A stretch of DNA of 64,000 nucleotides, from assembly GCA_009869945.1 (NCBI GenBank), contig WIXG01000167.1:103004-167003 (forward strand), written 5' to 3'. Positions 46,701 to 60,484 of the stretch are shown here, piece after piece (within the stretch, counting starts at the first letter, position 1; the number at the start of each line of letters is the position of its first letter). The position numbers and the translations under genes were made by a program. The stretch is from Mesaphorura yosii. Its lineage: Eukaryota; Arthropoda; Collembola; Poduromorpha; Tullbergiidae. The notes beneath the pieces are model-generated. The model did no database searches, had not been told where the DNA came from, and was given only the letters and a program-made list of their open reading frames with translations.

Positions 46701-49700
46701 CACGCGGGCATCGAGCATCACAGAGCGAAGACGAATTGTAGAGTTTAGGTTCGAGACAATAATTTCTATTGACACATAAATTATATCATGCCAATATGAC
46801 TTGTGACTTGTTCCACGAGGACAGGACGTTTGATGACATGGCACATTTCGGGAAGGTAGCTGGAGTTGGACTTGGGCAAGCTTCATGCCTGCCTTGCCTT
46901 TTTACTTTTCTCAATACGCAAAGGTGAAAGCAAAACAGACAGAAGATAGCAGGCAGAGGCTCGGAGAAAGTAAAGCAAACAAAATAAAAGATGACACATA
47001 CACTTAACTTTATGTCATGCCGAGCACAAATTGGTCATCATCGCGAAAATCATCATCGCCATCGCTATTCCAGTCGTCCATGTATGATTGCATGGCTTCG
47101 TGACTCTGTTCTCTGCTACTTAACACGATCAGGACAAATCCGTAGCATATATGCTTTGTCTAAGCCAACTGAGCTGATATTATGGAATTCGATATTCATT
47201 TTGTCTCGAGTAATCAGCACGTTTTCGTGTCACAATTCACGTACTCGGCCGCACGTATGCGATTATGGAATCTGATGAATTTGGCTAACCAAGGCGCGGC
47301 AATTTTACGTGATCCATGAGTACGTGTCAGGTGGAATGAGGAAAATCTTAAATTAAATCTTTAAATGTACCCTTACGAAACCAATAACAGATTTCCTCCA
47401 CTCTCGATTCTTTCATGGTACTTGTTTGATGTTACATTGGCCGGGGTCTTTGATCCTACACGGTCTTGGGAAGTTTAATTAGCGAAATTAAATAAATGCG
47501 CCTGCCCGCGACATAAAGTAGACTTAAGCCTTTGAACAAATCAAAATAATTCCGTACACTTTTAAGGCTTAAAAGTTGGCTTTAAGGCTTTCTCCTTGTT
47601 GGATTTTTTGCTCTGCTATGCGGCTGCGACTTTGGCTCGTATTTGTCGTTGTCATTTACTACTCCAGTCTTTTTATAAATCCAATGTCGTGCAGTGGGCT
47701 TGCCTTGCATTTTACCTCGAAACTTGGCTTTGGCTTTGAGTCTGACTTTGACTTTGGCCTTTCCACTTTCTTCACAAAGACATGGCCAGTCTTAGGTTCG
47801 TTACGTCTTGCTCTCTTCTGTGAACCGTTCTGCCGTTGAATGCGTGTTCCTAGTTTACGATAGAAGTTTTGGATCACGTTTTCTTATCGACATCGCTGAT
47901 TCTTTCACTGGCTGCTCCCTCGCAAGGCAAGGCCAGGAGACCGGGTCCACAATAAAAGCCAGGCAAGAAGGCAAACACAAAGAGTGAAAGGGAAGAAAGT
48001 TGAATTGAAACTTGTAAGAAAAGTTTTCTTGTCCATCGAACCTTAGATCGAGTTAGCAAGCAGCAGGAATTTAGAGTCCTTAGCCGTATTCTTTTCGGAC
48101 AAACGACAAACAGAATCGCAAAGGAGATCAGGCTTCAAGTGCAATAACCAAACAAAAGCTCACGTCAAAAGTAGCCAGCCAGCAATACGTGAGTCCAATG
48201 CTTGAGTTGGGGTCGAAATCACTATTCAAAGTGCGTGCCAGTTGCATAAGGCGAACAACGTCAAAGTCGGTAGCCAGTAGAGACGGCGTAATAAGAAAAG
48301 CGAAGGAATCCGTTGAACCATTTTATGACAGCCGTCTTCCTATTAACCCTGACAATCGTATCGAGAATTGGACGGGCGGAATTGGTCAAGTCGTAAAATG
48401 CGTAAAGCAAAAGAGCAAGAAAGTAGAGAAAGTGGACTCGGTCAGAAATGTTTCAATCTGTTTCTTCTTCCAGCTACTTTTTCCGACTTCTGACTTTCTC
48501 TTGTCGTAGTCGCACTTAGGCAGAATTCTTTCTCGTGTGTTCGTATATCAAGGCGAATCAAATCAACTTTCTGCAACGCACACGCGTGAGAGCACAGACG
48601 GAGAATTGAACTCAGGTTGAATCCAGAGTAGCACGCACGTAAGGTTGACTTAACAAATGCGCATCTATTACGTAATCCTCGAGGAGCGTAATTTATCTAA
48701 TCAAGATATCCCATTAATAGCGATGGTGCTTGTGCTCCACGACTCGCAGCTTGAGATTGGCCCAATTTTGCTCCGACCTCTGAGCGTTTCGCACTTTTGT
48801 GCTTGTAAAGAAAGATGAAATTCTGCACCTTCATTCAATCAACTTCAGAGCGCCAGACAAAAAGTTTAACACCACCGCTCCGCCTTCGCTTGAGCGCTGT
48901 GCTGTGTGCGGTTCAATTTCATTCCGAGAATCGTTTACATTGCTGAGTCACAACTGCAAGTCGACTTTGGTTGAGGAATAGCAAAAAATAGGGCAGACAG
49001 ACAAAAAGTGAGCGGCGAGTGAAATTTAGTCAAAAATGGCATTACAATGATGTATGATGAAATTATGATATAAACTTTTTCAAGAAAAATGAGCGAGAAG
49101 TACAACACAAACGGACGAATTCGAATTGCGAGGCACGAAAGTCGAAAGAATTGCAGAGCCTTTCGGGCACAGGGCGCAGGGCACTGGAGTAAGAACAAAA
49201 AAATCTTGACTTGACTCTGACTTATGAAGAGAGCAGAAATCGAAAACGGGCGAAATGAGAAAGGTACTCCATCATATTTAAGAAGACGAAGGCAAAATGT
49301 CAAGTTTATTTGGAAAAATGATTTGTCTTTTTCCACTTTCGTGTTCATGCTTCCATTTTTCCCGTTCACCCAAATACGAATCATATTAACCTACTGTATG
49401 CGTTTGTAATGGAGATTGCTTACTTTACATGCGTGCGAGATAGCAGAGACCAAGGCACGGTTGGTGAATGCGGTGAAGAAAGGAGTAAGCAATAAGAGCA
49501 AAGTGATGGCAAATTGAGGTGAATGTGAATTTTTCCTTCATCATTTCGGCATTTGCGATTGCGATTGCCATTTTTCTTGGAATGCTGGGAACTGGGTGAC
49601 AGGAGCTAGACGGCAGGCGGGCTGCTAGGCCAGGGGCGCAATTAATTAAGAGCGAAAGCATGCAAGGCAAAGCAAAAGACTTGGACATGCTTGCGGGTAG

Positions 49701-52700
49701 TCGTCAGTTAGTTGCTTGGTTTGTTTACCTGTCTGCTTGCTCGCATGGCACTCATTAAAATAATGCAATAAACTTATTACTGCGTGTGGTGCAAGCATGT
49801 AAGATGTAAGTAATAGTGAATAAAATAATTACAGTTTCCTGGAATTCCCTCATTTTGACAAATGTGCTCGACACGCCAAAGACCACATGCATAGGTCATG
49901 TACTACGTACTAAATGGAGCCAGGCTGCACGTTACTCTGCGCTTGCATTTCGCGGACCAGGTCGCGAGTTTCTGCTCATTGACACGAATTACACTGCATT
50001 CCGAAAATATTTTCACTGACACAAGATGAAGATGAATGCTGTCGCTGTACGTTGGTACTTACCTTAGAATACTGCCTGCCGGAACAAGCATGCTGCATGC
50101 AAGTTGACAGTACAATGATTAAAGACAGTTTGAACGCGCACAGCACGTGGTCGTTTCCTGAATTGGTTGTTTGTGTGCGTCTAGGGTATTATTGCGGCTA
50201 CGGCCTACGTACAGTAAAATTAAGATCGTGTCCTTTCGTGTGCTGCTGCTCTCCGTCATTACATTTTATTAAATGATTAGAATCTCAGACCGACCCAAGC
50301 CAAGACATTTCTCTGCCTGTGAAGGCTGGGCATGGGTTATTGGGCATTCATGTTGTTTGCCTTTGCCTTACACTTTTATGGAGAAAGTTGAATAATAACG
50401 TGAGGTAAGTGAAATACACGAACACGTCTAACGCCGCAGTCACACACAAAGACTCTGATATGACAAAAGGAAACTTGAGACCTGTGGCACTCGTGCTCGC
50501 ACGCCCTGCAAGCGCATTGAGTGCTTGGGCGGCCGGAGCTTGGCGTAGATTTCTCGGTGAGGAGTGAAAACGAATTTTGGAGCAAGGCGGTTGCGTTGTG
50601 TATCCGTAATAATAAACATAAATTTCTATTGCTTACCACCAGCAGCAGGAGCGGCAGCGATGCGTGGCACACCAGGCATACGGCATTCGATGAAAGTATA
50701 CGCAAGATATTATTTTTCAGCGAGCATTTCATGTCCATGTCAGGCTCATGTTATATTCGAAAATTCATTGTTGCCTTCCTGCCGAGTTTTAAGTAAATAT
50801 TTTTTCTCTCGTGAATTTGATATTGAAAAATTGGTGTACACAGCAGGAATTTAAATAGAGCGGAACATTTTAGCTGAATAACGTACAAGTTGGTTTTGTG
50901 TGTGCACGCACTTCTTGTCCGCCTTCGCATTTCGTGGTCTCCGCCTGGCAGGCAAAGCTTGAATAGGCAGCAATAAATGAAAAACTGACGCTTTAGGAAA
51001 AATCCGGTTCGCCAGAAGACTGGCTACATTGAAAAGAGAAATTATAATAAGGAAAATGAAAAATTAGATTTTTGAAATCAAAGGAATCACTTTCCGTATT
51101 GGCACTGGCGTTTGAAGTTTAATGAGATTAATGACTCTTGTATACCGAACTCATAAACATCGCAACTTGGTTCTGCTTGGCTCTATTTGGCCCGTATTAG
51201 CTGAGATTTTAGAGAAAGCAGTGACCTTTCTCCCAGTAACATTTGTGTATGGAAAAGCACAAGAAAGAGCGTGTCCCTTGTGAGAGAGATGTGATGACAT
51301 AAGGAGAATGACAAGTGTCATTAATTTACTCGAATAAGTTGAATTAATTTGAAGAGACGACGAAATCCTCATCCTTGTCGGCCCTCTGGCATTATGCAAG
51401 ATTTACGAAAAATCTCCATAATAATCGCATAAAAGCCATTTGTTTGACTTCCTGTGAAGAGAGATCTAATTCCCGACCAGACACCGTTCCTCGCGCATGC
51501 CTCGCCTGAACACAAAGAACAAGAAGCCTTGTCGCGTGACATATTTGACAAGTCAGAAAGATGTCTGGGAAAAACAAATAGCTTTGCCGAAGGCAGCGAA
51601 AGAATTCGGTAAAAGGACAATAAAATTTATTCCTTTACACTCACTTTACTCTACTTTATGCAGCAGCGTGCATTAAAATAATTTATAATCCGTGCATTAA
51701 CATAGAGCGGGGCAGGCAGGCGGCATAAGAAAGAGAAATCGGTACAGTGAAACCCTTTTAGGGAGTTGTGCGACCAAAAATGGGAAACAATCCGCAAAAA
51801 CCTAAATAAATTGTTGTCTTCCTTCCACCCGTTTTCTAAAAATATTTCTGGAGACTTGCCGCACAACTTTTCACGACGCGTCGTGCACTCAGGCGACCGA
51901 CTTGTGCTTGAGTGTCAACTGCGGTGAAATCTTTTTGGCAAGCTGCAATATCAACATTCATCGCATATTATTATGTACCGAGCCTGTGTATGGTTGTGCA
52001 AAGTACTTATCTGTTTTGGGGTTGGAAGATGGTGCAGTTGAGTGCGAGTGTCGTCGGACAGGAAAAGACAATGGACGATTGCGATTTTGGCAAGGCCATA
52101 AGTCTTCCTGATGCTTCCTTCTTTACTTGTCGTTCTTTGTTCCAGCGTGTGTTCGCATTTTGTAGCGAGTCAGCATAAAAGGACAGTTTTAGAGTTCATT
52201 TTGGTTGCTTATTGAGTCCATAAACTCAATTGTTTAACCATTTTCGGGTCATGTTACAAATATTGATATTTGCTGGACATTCTCAAATTGCAGTGCATTG
52301 GTGAAACATGTTGTCCATTTTCTTTATCTTAATTTTTGCAATTGCTCCAATTCCAACTCGCTATTACTACCAGCGAAAAGTTTGGTCCGGAGTCAACATG
52401 TCCTTTCCAATATTGAGTTTGATACCGGGCATTCGTATTTCACTGCATTGCACATGTCCGATGCAGGGAAAGGAAGAAAGAAATCAAATCAGTGAGACTT
52501 TCTTCTGCTTTACGCATCCTCAATTTCCTCTTTCGATTTTGCCTTTCGTTCTAAAGTTATTGCTCGAATTGAACGAACAGAGTAACGGACCTGAGCACGC
52601 GAACCTGGGAAGGCAAATATTCATCCATTGACTCTTATTGACTTGCACAGATTTTTCTCCGTTCGTTTCGCCTGCCATGCCTTACCTTCTTTCTCTTCTT

Positions 52701-55700
52701 TGCTGTGAAAATTCTTCCGCTCAACTTGCCTTGACAAACGAAGAAAGAACAGGCAGACAGGCAAGCACAGGCGGGGAGTTTACTTTGCCCAGCTACAAAC
52801 TACAAAGCGTGAACGCATTGTGTATTATTTAGTGCTAGAGATACAAATATGTCTACGTCCAGGTCTGCGTCTTCGTCTTTTACTTCCACTCTCGCGCTCG
52901 CACTTTTCTTGAACGCCTTCTCGCCGCCGCGCATCACAATGAATCCTGCACAGTTTATTTTCAAAAGAGAGTGAACTTTGTGCGAGACGCAAGACAAGAT
53001 GAGCTTCTGAAGTAAATTTGAGATTAGACACCTCCATTTTTCTAGCTCTTCTACTTCTTTTCTCCTTCTGATGCTGCCCTTTCTCTTACCTCGCTTTATT
53101 AAGACACAAAGCTGCTGCTGCTTCGGTACAAAGAAAAGCTTGCGCTGCTGCTGTCTCGGTAAGGCAATGGGCAAGAAGGCAAGTATTGGGTTTAATTCGA
53201 CTCATTCAAGTGGAAAGTGTTCTTCATTCTTGCAGAATAATTCCTTCACACCTTTTGTGCTTTGTACCTCCCAATTCTGCCAGTGCGTGGAATGTTCGTG
53301 CGGCATAGCACACTTTCTTTCTGGTTGGCCCTTGCCCTACTCAACATAAACGTCACCAGTGTTAAATGGTGTCAGTGAGTTTGAGGCACATATGAAGGCT
53401 GAGACTGCGAAGGTTGATGGTCTGAGATTGAGATGTGTAGCAAAGCAATAAGTAAAAGCAGTACAAAAGCATTTTTATCAATTGCCTGGCTCTGCCTCCT
53501 CTTTTCTTTCTCGACTTTCTTGGGCTGACTTGACTCGACTATCAGATTTGTTGAAGCCAATATTTCTCTACGAGCTCAGCAATAACTTTCTTTCTGCGCC
53601 AAATCCATCGACCCTTCATTGCATTGTCAATCAAAGCAGCAAAGCGAGTGGAGAGTGTGAAGAGATTCTTTCTGTGTGCATATAGTGTATTCTTCAATCT
53701 TCAGAATCGGCGGCAGAACGAGTTCACAAAGTTTGAGAAGGAGGTTACCGACTCCTTCTGGCACTACTTTCGCAAATTGCACTCTTTAGTCTTTCTGACA
53801 TGCCCGCGCTTGCCCGCGTATACGTACTCCTTCTCGCCCGATCAAGTGGCACATGAACACAACTCACTTAATTCTTGATTTTTCTTTTCAATCATGCCAT
53901 GCATGCTTTCTTTTTATATTAGTTTTCCCTGTCTTGGTGTTGATACCTAATGAATTGGAACTAGCCGTCGGCCGACTTTCTTTACTTTCCTCTCTTTTCT
54001 CCTCCGCTCGCTCACGGCTTGCTGGCCGAGGATTTCTCTTGTATTGTTTATCTGCTCTCATTCTTCCGCCAGCACAGTGTGCTAAGTTATAGCAGTGTGA
54101 ATTGAAGTTGAAACATTCACTCACTCACTTGACCTGACCCGAAAGCTAAGCTAGTATTAGCCATCGAATCATGTTAAATATTAAAAGTACAGCTCAACAA
54201 AAGATAAAAGGCTCGCGGAGGAGGCGAAGTTAAAAATCTGGATGAGTAAAATCAATATTTATTGTGCAGAGGTACTTTTCCGAATTCGCAGTTCGTGTTC
54301 GTGAAAATTCATTTAATCTGTGTGATCCTATTACTAAATTACGGGTGGACACTCCAAGTCTTTTTATGTGAGCTTTGCTCTTTAGATAATAATCCGTGTG
54401 TGGTAATTATGAACCACGGAACAATACCGAAAGCTAGGATGGTCGACCCTTGAGGCTTTCTGTGGAACATAAATGTCGGATTATATGTTGCTATCGCCAG
54501 CATTCTGATCCTTGTGGGTCAACTGTGCGTCTCATCTGACGCACTTGCGCATTCTTGATAACCTTTCGCTCTTTGAGGACGACCACTAAACGGATCAACA
54601 GATTTAATTGACTTATTCTTGAAGCACACAAATGTTGAACTGCGTAGTCGCAGCAGATCGTCAGCATCCCATCGGTTGACCTGGAAAGAAAGCTGACATG
54701 AGCCACTCCATCAGTTTGAACCTCCCACTGGAATTCTGCTGGGGTCCCTGCTTCTCTTTATTAAAAAAGATCAGCGATCAGCTCAACACTCGTTATAATA
54801 TAGATGTTATTGTGGAAAATGATAAAGTAGGCGGACATTATTACCGAAGCAAAAAATTGAAGCTGCTCTCGACTCGACCTTTCGAAGATGTTTTTATCAT
54901 TGCAAAATTTCTAAAGCAAGCAAAGTGAAGAAAACAGGTCACAGAAAAGCAGCGACCAGCAGGCAAGATCACGAACAAGAGAAAGTTAATATCAGAGATT
55001 GATGATTGAGCACAAAATACGGCAAGGCAAGGCACATGGAAAGCGAAGACACAGCACATGTTTGCGTTGCCGTGATGTATTGTACGGTCAGAGACTTTAT
55101 TTGTTTATCGGGCAGGATTTTCTCTCGAGAAGGTAAAAGTCAAGTTGATGTTGATGAAGAAATGCTGTGCCCATTCTCGGACTCGAGCAATCTCATCCTT
55201 TTAACAACTCAACTTGTCCGTCATTCAAGACAGTTGCCGAATCTTATCAAGTGTGCTTGTGCTTTTCTGTTCCTGCTCCTACTGCGTGCGGACGTCCGTC
55301 TTCTGATACAAGTATTTGAGTTTACTCAATTAAGTGTGGCGTGGGCTTCTTGTCCGACTTCGCAGACAATTCGTGGAATGCTCCTCGTTAGTTGGAAATT
55401 CAATTCAGGATTGTCAGGCAAAGTAAAGTAGAAACGGACGCTTGGAATTTTCTAGCGTTCAGGCTAAACAAAACACTTCCGCTTGTTCGCCTGTCAACCT
55501 GCCTGCCCTTCAGCTGAGATACGCAATCTAATTCACAGTCAATAAGTGGAATGAAAGAAAGTCTCGGAAGTTTAAGGAAACCGAAGATGGCAAAAGAGAG
55601 AGAAGAAAATTCGGCTTCAGTCACGCTAAATTATAAAAACATCGTCAGCGGTGCTGGTCACACGGTGTGATTTTTGAGGCCACGACCAAACTTTATATTG

Positions 55701-57605
55701 CCATTTCGTAATATAATTACGCAAGTTTGCGACTTTTTCACGGGCCAGGCGCGAGCTTGTGGATTCTTGTTCGAGAACCGTTTGGATGTGGGTCAGTTAA
55801 CAGAATGGGAGTACGAACGTGAGTACATGTGAGCCGAGTAATCGTTAGTATATGTTATGCGATTCGGATTTGAGTGAGCCTTTGAGGACGGGAGGCGAAT
55901 GACTACGACCTCGCTAAGCGTGCGGCCGTGTGGGGATAAAAATGAGAGAATGGACATTACGCGAATTTTAAATCCATAATTCATGGAATTTAATATTCAG
56001 AATTCGGACTCGAGGTAGTAGCTTTTAGTTTTTGTGCAAAATGCTGACAGTGCAATTCTGCTATTGGGTCTGCTACACACTCACGCATGTGTGACCCTCT
56101 AATTTAACACGAATGACAAGGCGATGTGTTTCGGTCAGTAATTTCACTGATCGACTAATTTGCTCTTCTGAATGGACGCACATCAAAAGCAAAGCTGCTT
56201 TTATCCATCCACGCGAAATTGCTCTGATTAAGTTGTTATAAGCTGATTCACTGTGATAAGTGGAGCAAACGCTTGTTACACAGTTCACAATGACACGTCT
56301 AGTAGAATTCTTTCCACATGCAGCTTAATCCGTACATTCGAATTCCACAAACTAGTCTTAAAGGCACGCATAGGCTAGACTAAGATTTCAATTACATGTG
56401 TGGTGCTGAACGACCAAGTAAAATAGGGAGTCATGATTACGCAATACAGTGGACGGATGAGATGACCGACCAGCTGAGCTGGAGCACTGGTTTGGAGAAG
56501 ACTTGGTTGCCCTTGCCTCGACACTCTGCTCTAATCAGCCGTAATTACTCCTTGCCTTGAGCGACAAGACTGACCGAACCACTGACGATGAAGAGCGGAC
56601 TGTATACTTGATGCTGGACCCCGACGCGTCGACTCGTATGGCAGCTGAAGGAGTCGCCAATGTGACCGACGACTGATGATGATACGGTTCTACCTGAACC
56701 CCATTGATTTCGACGCTGTGGTGCTCTGGACTTAAGCAAACCGAATGAGACCTGATTGCGACTTAATTGAATTGAATTTGGTGTGAATGGGGTCTGAATG
56801 ATGCCCGCGCCAGTGCTGAACAATTGTCCCTCCTGCTGCCGAATCGACGACTTGACCAATTAAATACTGGACCGGCGACAACTGGAACCCGATCACAACT
56901 GATAAATGACCACAAATTAATTAATTTGAATGCTACACACACTGACGAGAGTTCGCTTTGCTTGATTTTATGGATTGACTTGGTTGAGAATGAATTACAA
57001 AATATGAAATGGGTTACTTTACTCGAAGGAAGTGTGTATGTAATGACAGTTGGTCGACGACTGAAAGGACCGGAGATGCCGGTACAAAACGCTTTTTACA
57101 ATTGGCACTACACGCTGCACAAGACCAACTTGAAAGCATCAGTACAAGTGGCACTGCACTGTGCCACTGTACCCCAGAATTAACTAAACCTACAAAAATG
57201 AAAGGCGAGCGAAACAGACAACACAGCAGTGACAATAACGATTGTATTAATAAATATTTTTATTTATTACGATGATAATTCTCATTAAATATGACAGGGA
57301 CAAACTCAGGCACGAATAAATTTAAGAAAAACCCTGACTTAATCTTGCATCCGGAAAAGAGAATACATCTACTAAAATCAAAAGTAATGCCTCCTAGATT
57401 CACGAAAGAAATCTTAAAATCATAAAATTGGACCCAAACCCGAGAAGTTAAAAAGGTCAAAGCCAATAGATAAGTCTCGCTGTATTAATTCTCTGACGGC
57501 GACAGCATATGTGCACTTGAGTAGGTCCAAAAATAAAAAATGGCTCCCATTCTCGATTCACTCAGACTAGACTTTTAGTTTGTAAAGAGCTCAAGCGCTG
57601 CCAGA

Positions 57606-57791
57606 ATGAAAGCTTATCGAATTGGACAGGCAGGCGTAGCTTGCATGATACTCGGATATATTATTTCACTCGTCCATACTGAACGCATCAGACCGGACAA
57701 TGGCAATTCATATTTCCAGTGCTGTGCTGCGGGTGATCTTAATGCTACTTATTGCACACTTGGTGTGACACTGCTGCTGCTGCTCTCGTAA
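57606..57791 (+). CDS. Small ORF with signal peptide and hydrophobic C-terminus
   Basis: A 61-codon ORF from a true ATG. The N-terminus (GVACMILGYIISLVHT) looks like a signal peptide and the C-terminus (LGVTLLLLLS-stop) like a GPI-anchor signal, with three cysteines and one Asn-Ala-Thr glycosylation site between. No homologue recognised, no TATA box and no nearby AATAAA identified. In low-complexity DNA such ORFs arise by chance, so confidence is low. Confidence 0.2.
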   Translation: MKAYRIGQAGVACMILGYIISLVHTERIRPDNGNSYFQCCAAGDLNATYCTLGVTLLLLLS

Positions 57792-60463
57792 ATTGAAATC
57801 GAGTGTGATGTACGTAGGAATGGGAAACTTTTCAGTAGCGTAGCAGTTACAGTTTGCGGATTGTGGATTATGCGTTCATGGCTGAATGTGTAATAGTTAT
57901 TTCGCAGTTCGTATTAATAATCCTTTCCCTGGGTAGTAATTTTCACAGCTCTCTCGCCCGACTACCGAATCTCAACCGTATGCGACGCGAGAGACCGGTG
58001 CCAAAAGCAGTGAACACTGCTAGAATTTCGGACATGCTGAACGTATCTCACACGGGCGAATATTAAAATGTGCACTGCACATTATTCGTTTTCTCTGGTC
58101 ATGACACATTCTGGCAGGCGATGGGAACTAGCGAACACGAACGGACAACTCCCATGTTGAAAAATTCCCAAACACCAGGCGGGCGGGCAGTATCTTGGCA
58201 AGCCATTCGTCCGAACTTAAGTGAATTCAGTTGTAAAGCGGCCGGACTGGCAATGAAATGGCCAAATAGCCATTATTATGAAAGTATTCAACGCACACAA
58301 TACAATGAATGCTCGACTCGACTCAGGAACCATTCAAAAATGAAGGAATGGACTTGGCAGTTGGCAGGACTGTGCTTTTGAACTGGGAGGAATGAACGCA
58401 TTTTGTAGTCTTCAAATTATAGCATGGTTATTTTTAGTAGCACCATTAACGAGCTTTTCACATTTCTATTTCCATTTCCATTCCAATCCTATTTCTATTT
58501 TCATTTCGAACTTTCTCCTCCCTTAATATGATAATTTATTCACGGCCAACTCTATGCTGCGCATTTCTGTACTAATTTATATTTGATATTCATTAAATAC
58601 GCCCTGTCTCGTGCTCGTGTCCGAATTCCATACATTTTGCATGAACACCAAAGCGCGTGTTTTCTTTTTGTGCGTCAGGCAACGACGCGAGGCGTTGTCG
58701 GTCATCCCTCAAATCAATTAAATATTTCATGTGATAAATAACCCAGTACAATACGCAATTGAATTATGTGCGCGTACAGTCTACGACGAAATTAAATTAC
58801 GAATGAATTTGGAGTGCTATTAATTTATGATTGGCCACGCGCCACTTGCCACGTCGCAGTCACAATCACCGATCGCCCAGCCCAAAATTTTATTTTGTGT
58901 GTCCGTCCGCAATGTTTACACAATTATATTCTACAAAAGCGATTTGACATTATGGAAGGCAATTACTGGTATTTGAGTTTGGCCAATTTATTATGACGGC
59001 CAGTGATGCGTATAATTTTGTTTTGTTTTGCTTGTTCAGCTTGACTGCGCGTTGTCGCCGGTTTTGTTCATAATATTCGTTTATGTTGGGATTTTTGTTT
59101 CTTTCAAAAATCTTTCAAATTTCAAATCACACAATTCGACGGCCAATTAAAACTGCTTTCCACAGGAATCCTGGAATCACGATCAGTCACATTTCGTCTT
59201 CTTTTGTTTTTCAAATCGTTTGGTCGTATGTTATTTATCATTCCTAAAATTCGAATACCACAAACATTTGAACCGAAATATGGCCTACCACAGCATAGCA
59301 TGGCACAAAACAAAAGCAATGGTGAAAGAAATGGGAAATATAAAAATAGATGACAACTGTTATTTTATGATTATGCTCTGCAAAACCACATTTTTGCATC
59401 GTTTTCCCTTCCGTTACCCGTTACAGTTACTGCAAATGTTATTTGCGTTTGACATTGCAATGTCTCAACTCATTTTTATGCGCTCGATGATTATTTGAGC
59501 AGATTTCATACGTACGAAACTTTGCGTTGAATCAGGTTGGATGTGAGCAGCATCAGTTCAGAATGGCAGATAAGCAAAGTACTTGAGCTTTTACGAGCAA
59601 TAAATAAGAAGCCTTGTGTGACATATTTATTTACTATTAGCAATTATAGTTATACAACCGATATAGAGAAGCATAAGCATGCACACTCAAAGGATGAACG
59701 CAGATACAGAATGTATCGCATGGCCACGACATGAGTACAAAGTGCGTGCAGTCACTAACTTTCACTTTTAAGTACTCCATGCAAAAGCCCAAGAGAATTA
59801 CCTGCGATAGTTTAGTATTTTCTCTTCTGTTGTGCAACTTCTCTGCTGCATCTGCTGGCTTGCCATTTAGTTTTAGCATATGCTCTCAAGGAAGACGCAC
59901 AATCGAGCGAAAGGCGAATGTGATTGTTGCGGAACATCGCCGTGCCTCATGCTGCCATAAGCCATCGCCGGCATAAGAGGACAGAGGATTCTCCATTCTT
60001 TCCTAATGCGGTACTGCTGGTAGCACCAGCAACAAGCAGTTAGTGATGTCCCAATGCACCAGAAGACTAACTACACGTCTTACAAATGCGTCTAGCGTAT
60101 TTAGCTCTGCAGTGCACAGATGTACAGATGGGTGGTGTGATGTTCTGTATGTATTGCTGGTAATTCATTTCCACAGTAAAGTAAGCCGGGACGGTAAAAA
60201 TAGAGCACGACAATAAAACCAAGCCGTGACGAGTCAGTCAATAATCGTCGAGTCGAGCTGAATCGTTTAGTACTAAATGCTAAGATGCTAAACAAATACA
60301 CTCTTATTTTCCTGACTGAAGAAACAAGCACTTGTGAACCACAACTACGGCCCAATTTGCAACGGCTCTCATCTTCGATTGGAGAAAGTTCACAATGATT
60401 TCACATACTGCATTGTATGGAAGGCATCCAGCGTCAGCGATCAGCGTATGCCGTCCGTTCATC

Positions 60464-60484
60464 CTCGTTTCGTTTCGTTTCGAG
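60464..60484. repeat. TTTCG tandem repeat
   Basis: CTCGTTTCGTTTCGTTTCGAG: pentamer units of TTTCG closed by CTCG/CGAG ends. Non-coding. Confidence 0.6.

Noticed and set aside
48189-48509. 106-codon plus frame rich in Lys/Ser
   Set aside because: Purine-rich simple DNA gives open frames by composition; no domain or splice partner.
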